Source of the DNA: Plasmodium brasilianum
Lineage: Eukaryota; Apicomplexa; Aconoidasida; Haemosporida; Plasmodiidae
Direction of reading: 5' to 3'
Assembly: GCF_023973825.1 (NCBI RefSeq)
Contig: NC_090125.1
Location: 2,887,412 to 2,951,411 of the forward strand
DNA length: 64,000 bases
This document shows positions 61,567 through 64,000 of the stretch, piece by piece. The position numbers and the translations under genes were made by a program. Each line of letters starts with the position of its first letter. The stretch's first letter is position 1. Below the pieces are notes generated by a model that did not search any database, was not told the DNA's origin, and worked only from the letters and a program-made list of their open reading frames with translations.

Positions 61567-64000
61567 ATGGTGAAATCATACGACAGATATGAATTTGAAG
61601 ACTGCTTCGGCATCGTTAATTCAAGAACGTCCAACTGTGTTTTCCTTAATTACAACAACATTTTATCTGGTAAGGAAAAAAAATGGGATATAAAACTAAG
61701 CAAAATGAAAAAGAAAGGATATAACATGGGTCGTCAAAATATTGCAATAAAACTTTTGGTGCCCCCTTTTTTTTTTTTTTTTCCCATTTAATAATGCATT
61801 ATGTATATATGTACGTACATCTGTATGTGTAGAGTATACCCCATTACTGCCATATCACTCGTGTTGCTGTTCTATTATTCCCATTTTCCCCAGTTCAATA
61901 TCTCTGCGTACAGTATAGCTGTTTTTACATGCGGGGATTTATTTATTCATCTGTTTACATGTTTAACTATTTGCTTATTTATTTACTCACGTATTTATGT
62001 ACTTATTTATTTACTTATTTACCCATTATCTTTTTTACAGGACATGACGAATGTGTGAGTGTATGGAATGTGAATGAAAAGGAAATAAAAAAAAAATTAA
62101 CAGTTCCTTTTGTAGCTCCTTACTATTTTTTTTCCTATCATGTAACATATATCTGTATAAATGAGAAAAATAAAAATATAATAGCAGTTGGATACATGAA
62201 TGGATCGATTAGATTATTTGATATAGAAGAGAATAGAATAGTGTCCACCTTTACTGGTCATACAGCAACAATATGTAAGTTAAAATTTAACAAGGATGGT
62301 AATTATTTATGTTCTTGTAGTAAAGATACTAATATTATAATATGGGATGTAACTAATGATAAAGGAATATTTAAATTAGAAGGACATAGTAATATTGTAA
62401 CTGATGTCGAATTTTTAAAAATGAGAAATGATTATGTAGATGATTTTATTAGTAACAATTTATTAATTAGTGTTTCAAAGGATTGTTTAATTAAAGTATG
62501 GGAATTAAATATTCAATCATGTGTTCAGACAGTAGTAGACTGTGAAGAGGATATTACTTGCTTAATAGTAAATGAAACAAATACTAGGTTAATTATTGCT
62601 TGTTTCTCTTTTTTAAGAATATACAAAATAGATTTGTATTCTAATATAAAAGATAAATTTACAAATTGCATTGTTTATATTACCTTCTTAACTAGTATTA
62701 AGAGGACAAATAATTGCAGGATTTCTAGCATGAAAATGGTCTTCTGTATTGAACATGAAGCATATTTGGAGGAAGGGCAGAAGGACAGCTTTTTCCTCTC
62801 GTTGGATAATGACTGCCACGAAGGGGGAGCAAACGATGAGAGCGGCTTCAATGGCAACGATGGTAGTAGTGGTACTAATGCAAACTTCTGTCGTGGTGGA
62901 ATCTGTGGGGGAAGAGAAGACGATGCAGTGAATGTATTAGCAGAAGACAAAAATACCCTTAACTTTCTGAATAACACCCTAAACCGCTCTGTTAAGTTTT
63001 GCAGCAGATCCAGCTACTGCTCAGAAGGGGATAACAGCGGAATACTCGTATGCTGCACGAATTCAAAAAAAATAGAAATATATAAAATAAATTCTGTAAA
63101 AAATCAAAAAAAATCAGAAAAGAACAGGAAAAAAAGATATGTAGAAAAGTTAAATAAAAAGAAAAAAGCAATCATAAAAGAGCAAAAAAGAATAGAGAAG
63201 TTTAAAGGAAAAAATGCTATTGATTACAATAATTTACAACAAAAATTAGAAGAAATAGAACAAGAAATAGATATTTATAAAAAGTACGAAATTCATACAG
63301 CAGATGATGAAGTCAAATATTTATTTTATCACAACTGTAAATTTAAACTACAAGATATTGACATTTACAAGAAAAGGAAAAAGGACAATTATGTTTATTT
63401 CCTCGTTTCATATAGTTCAAATCGTTTGCACATATTTCAGGTGAACCTTTTTGATATTTTGAATAATAGAGATATTTTTCTTGTTATGAACGAGGGACAA
63501 GGGTTGCAGGAAGGTATTTCTCCCAGGGGGGTAGAAGTGACTAGTGAGGGGAGGGAATGTAACAAGGGGGAGAAGGAGAAAAAGGAAGGGGATGAAGAGG
63601 AGGAGGAGCAGCAGCAGAAGCAGAAGCAGCAAATGTATGAGGAAGAGGAAGATAAGGATGAGAGTGAGAACGAGGCTGAAGACGAGAGTGGGGAAAAGAA
63701 GGGAGAAAATGGAGAAGATGTAATGCATGGCGCAAAGATTGTGGAAAAGAAAATATACGACTATTCCAAGTGCTTCAAAGAAATATGCGAAATAAATAAA
63801 GGGCATAATAGCTCAGTTGATTTTTTGAAATTATCAGAAAATAATGAGTTAATGATTTCGATATGTAAGAAGTATGTAAAAGTATGGAATATGAAAAATT
63901 TTCAAAATGTTATAACAATTTGTTCTGAAGGATCTACTAGTGCTTTCTTTTTCCATAATGACGAGTATATAGTAATTAGTAATGATACTGGATATATTTA
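61567..64000 (+). CDS. UTP12: UTP12/WDR3-like WD40 protein (3' end beyond window)
   Basis: Exon 1 (61567..61669) encodes MVKSYDRYEFEDCFGIVNSR and ends in phase 1 at GTAAGG. Exon 2 starts at 62041 after ttttttacag and runs off the right edge. The N-terminus matches the WDR3/Dip2 family start (..KSYDRYE..FGVI.S). WD40 repeats are clear: HDECVSVWNVNEKEI, GYMNGSIRLFDIEENRIVST, CSKDTNIIIWDVTNDKGIFK and SVSKDCLIKVWELNIQSC. The family's inter-propeller segment is present as RIYKI.. and EIYKINSVKNQKKSEKNRKK, where WDR3 has ELF..SKKEIQKK. A species-type acidic E/K/Q insert sits at about 63540-63710. UTP12 is part of the U3 snoRNP/SSU processome (UTP-B) that processes 18S pre-rRNA in the nucleolus. About 690 residues are visible; family members are about 900-940, so the second propeller and C-terminal Utp12 domain lie outside. 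Confidence 0.9.

Overview
The window is nuclear chromosomal DNA of a malaria parasite (Plasmodium). The evidence is very high A+T content, long poly-A/T and (TA)n tracts, asparagine/lysine-rich low-complexity inserts in proteins, short AT-rich GT-AG introns, and proteins that match apicomplexan-style versions of eukaryotic families. I cannot fix the species. Gene spacing and the abundant minisatellites fit a non-falciparum species, but this is inference. There are no bacterial operons, CRISPR arrays, mobile elements, tRNAs or rRNAs that I can see.

Layout, left to right. 1-2661 (-): BRF1, the TFIIIB subunit for RNA polymerase III, cut by the left edge. Around 3700-4857 and 5348-6021 (+): two tentative small spliced genes. 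6068-7223 (-): an 80-residue, extremely lysine-rich protein like a histone H1 tail. 10056-13593 (-): a five-exon protein with a C-terminal TOG/HEAT (CLASP/TOGARAM-like) domain. 16224-17683 (+): a three-exon secreted protein that resembles the cell-traversal protein CelTOS. 19120-19658 (+): a tentative three-exon small membrane protein. 20459-21584 (+): a macro-domain (ADP-ribose-binding) protein. 22131-22410: a 16-bp minisatellite. 22508-23479 (-): a NudC/CS-domain protein. 24712-25383 (+): a Qb-SNARE. 27990-38711 (+): a giant repeat-rich protein of about 3,440 residues with two small 3' exons. 39865-42818 (+): a SEL1L/HRD3-like ERAD adaptor. 46489-51354 (+): a 1,621-residue protein with an Hpc2/ubinuclein-like block. 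52507-58995 (+): a 13-exon condensin II subunit G2. 59427-60143 (-): a two-exon coiled-coil protein of unknown function. 61567-64000 (+): UTP12/WDR3, a ribosome-biogenesis WD40 protein, cut by the right edge.

How the genes relate. As usual in Plasmodium, neighbours are individually transcribed and not functionally clustered. Several nuclear or chromatin functions do fall close together: BRF1, the H1-tail-like protein, the ubinuclein-like protein, condensin II G2 and UTP12. Exon models were built by hand by matching GT-AG boundaries and codon phase. All models called with confidence above 0.5 keep frame across every junction.

Most worth a second look are the divergent CelTOS-like secreted protein with candidate ookinete and sporozoite AP2 motifs upstream, the H1-tail-like protein, the Hpc2/ubinuclein candidate, a presequence-bearing macro-domain protein, and small multi-exon genes that ORF-length filters would miss.
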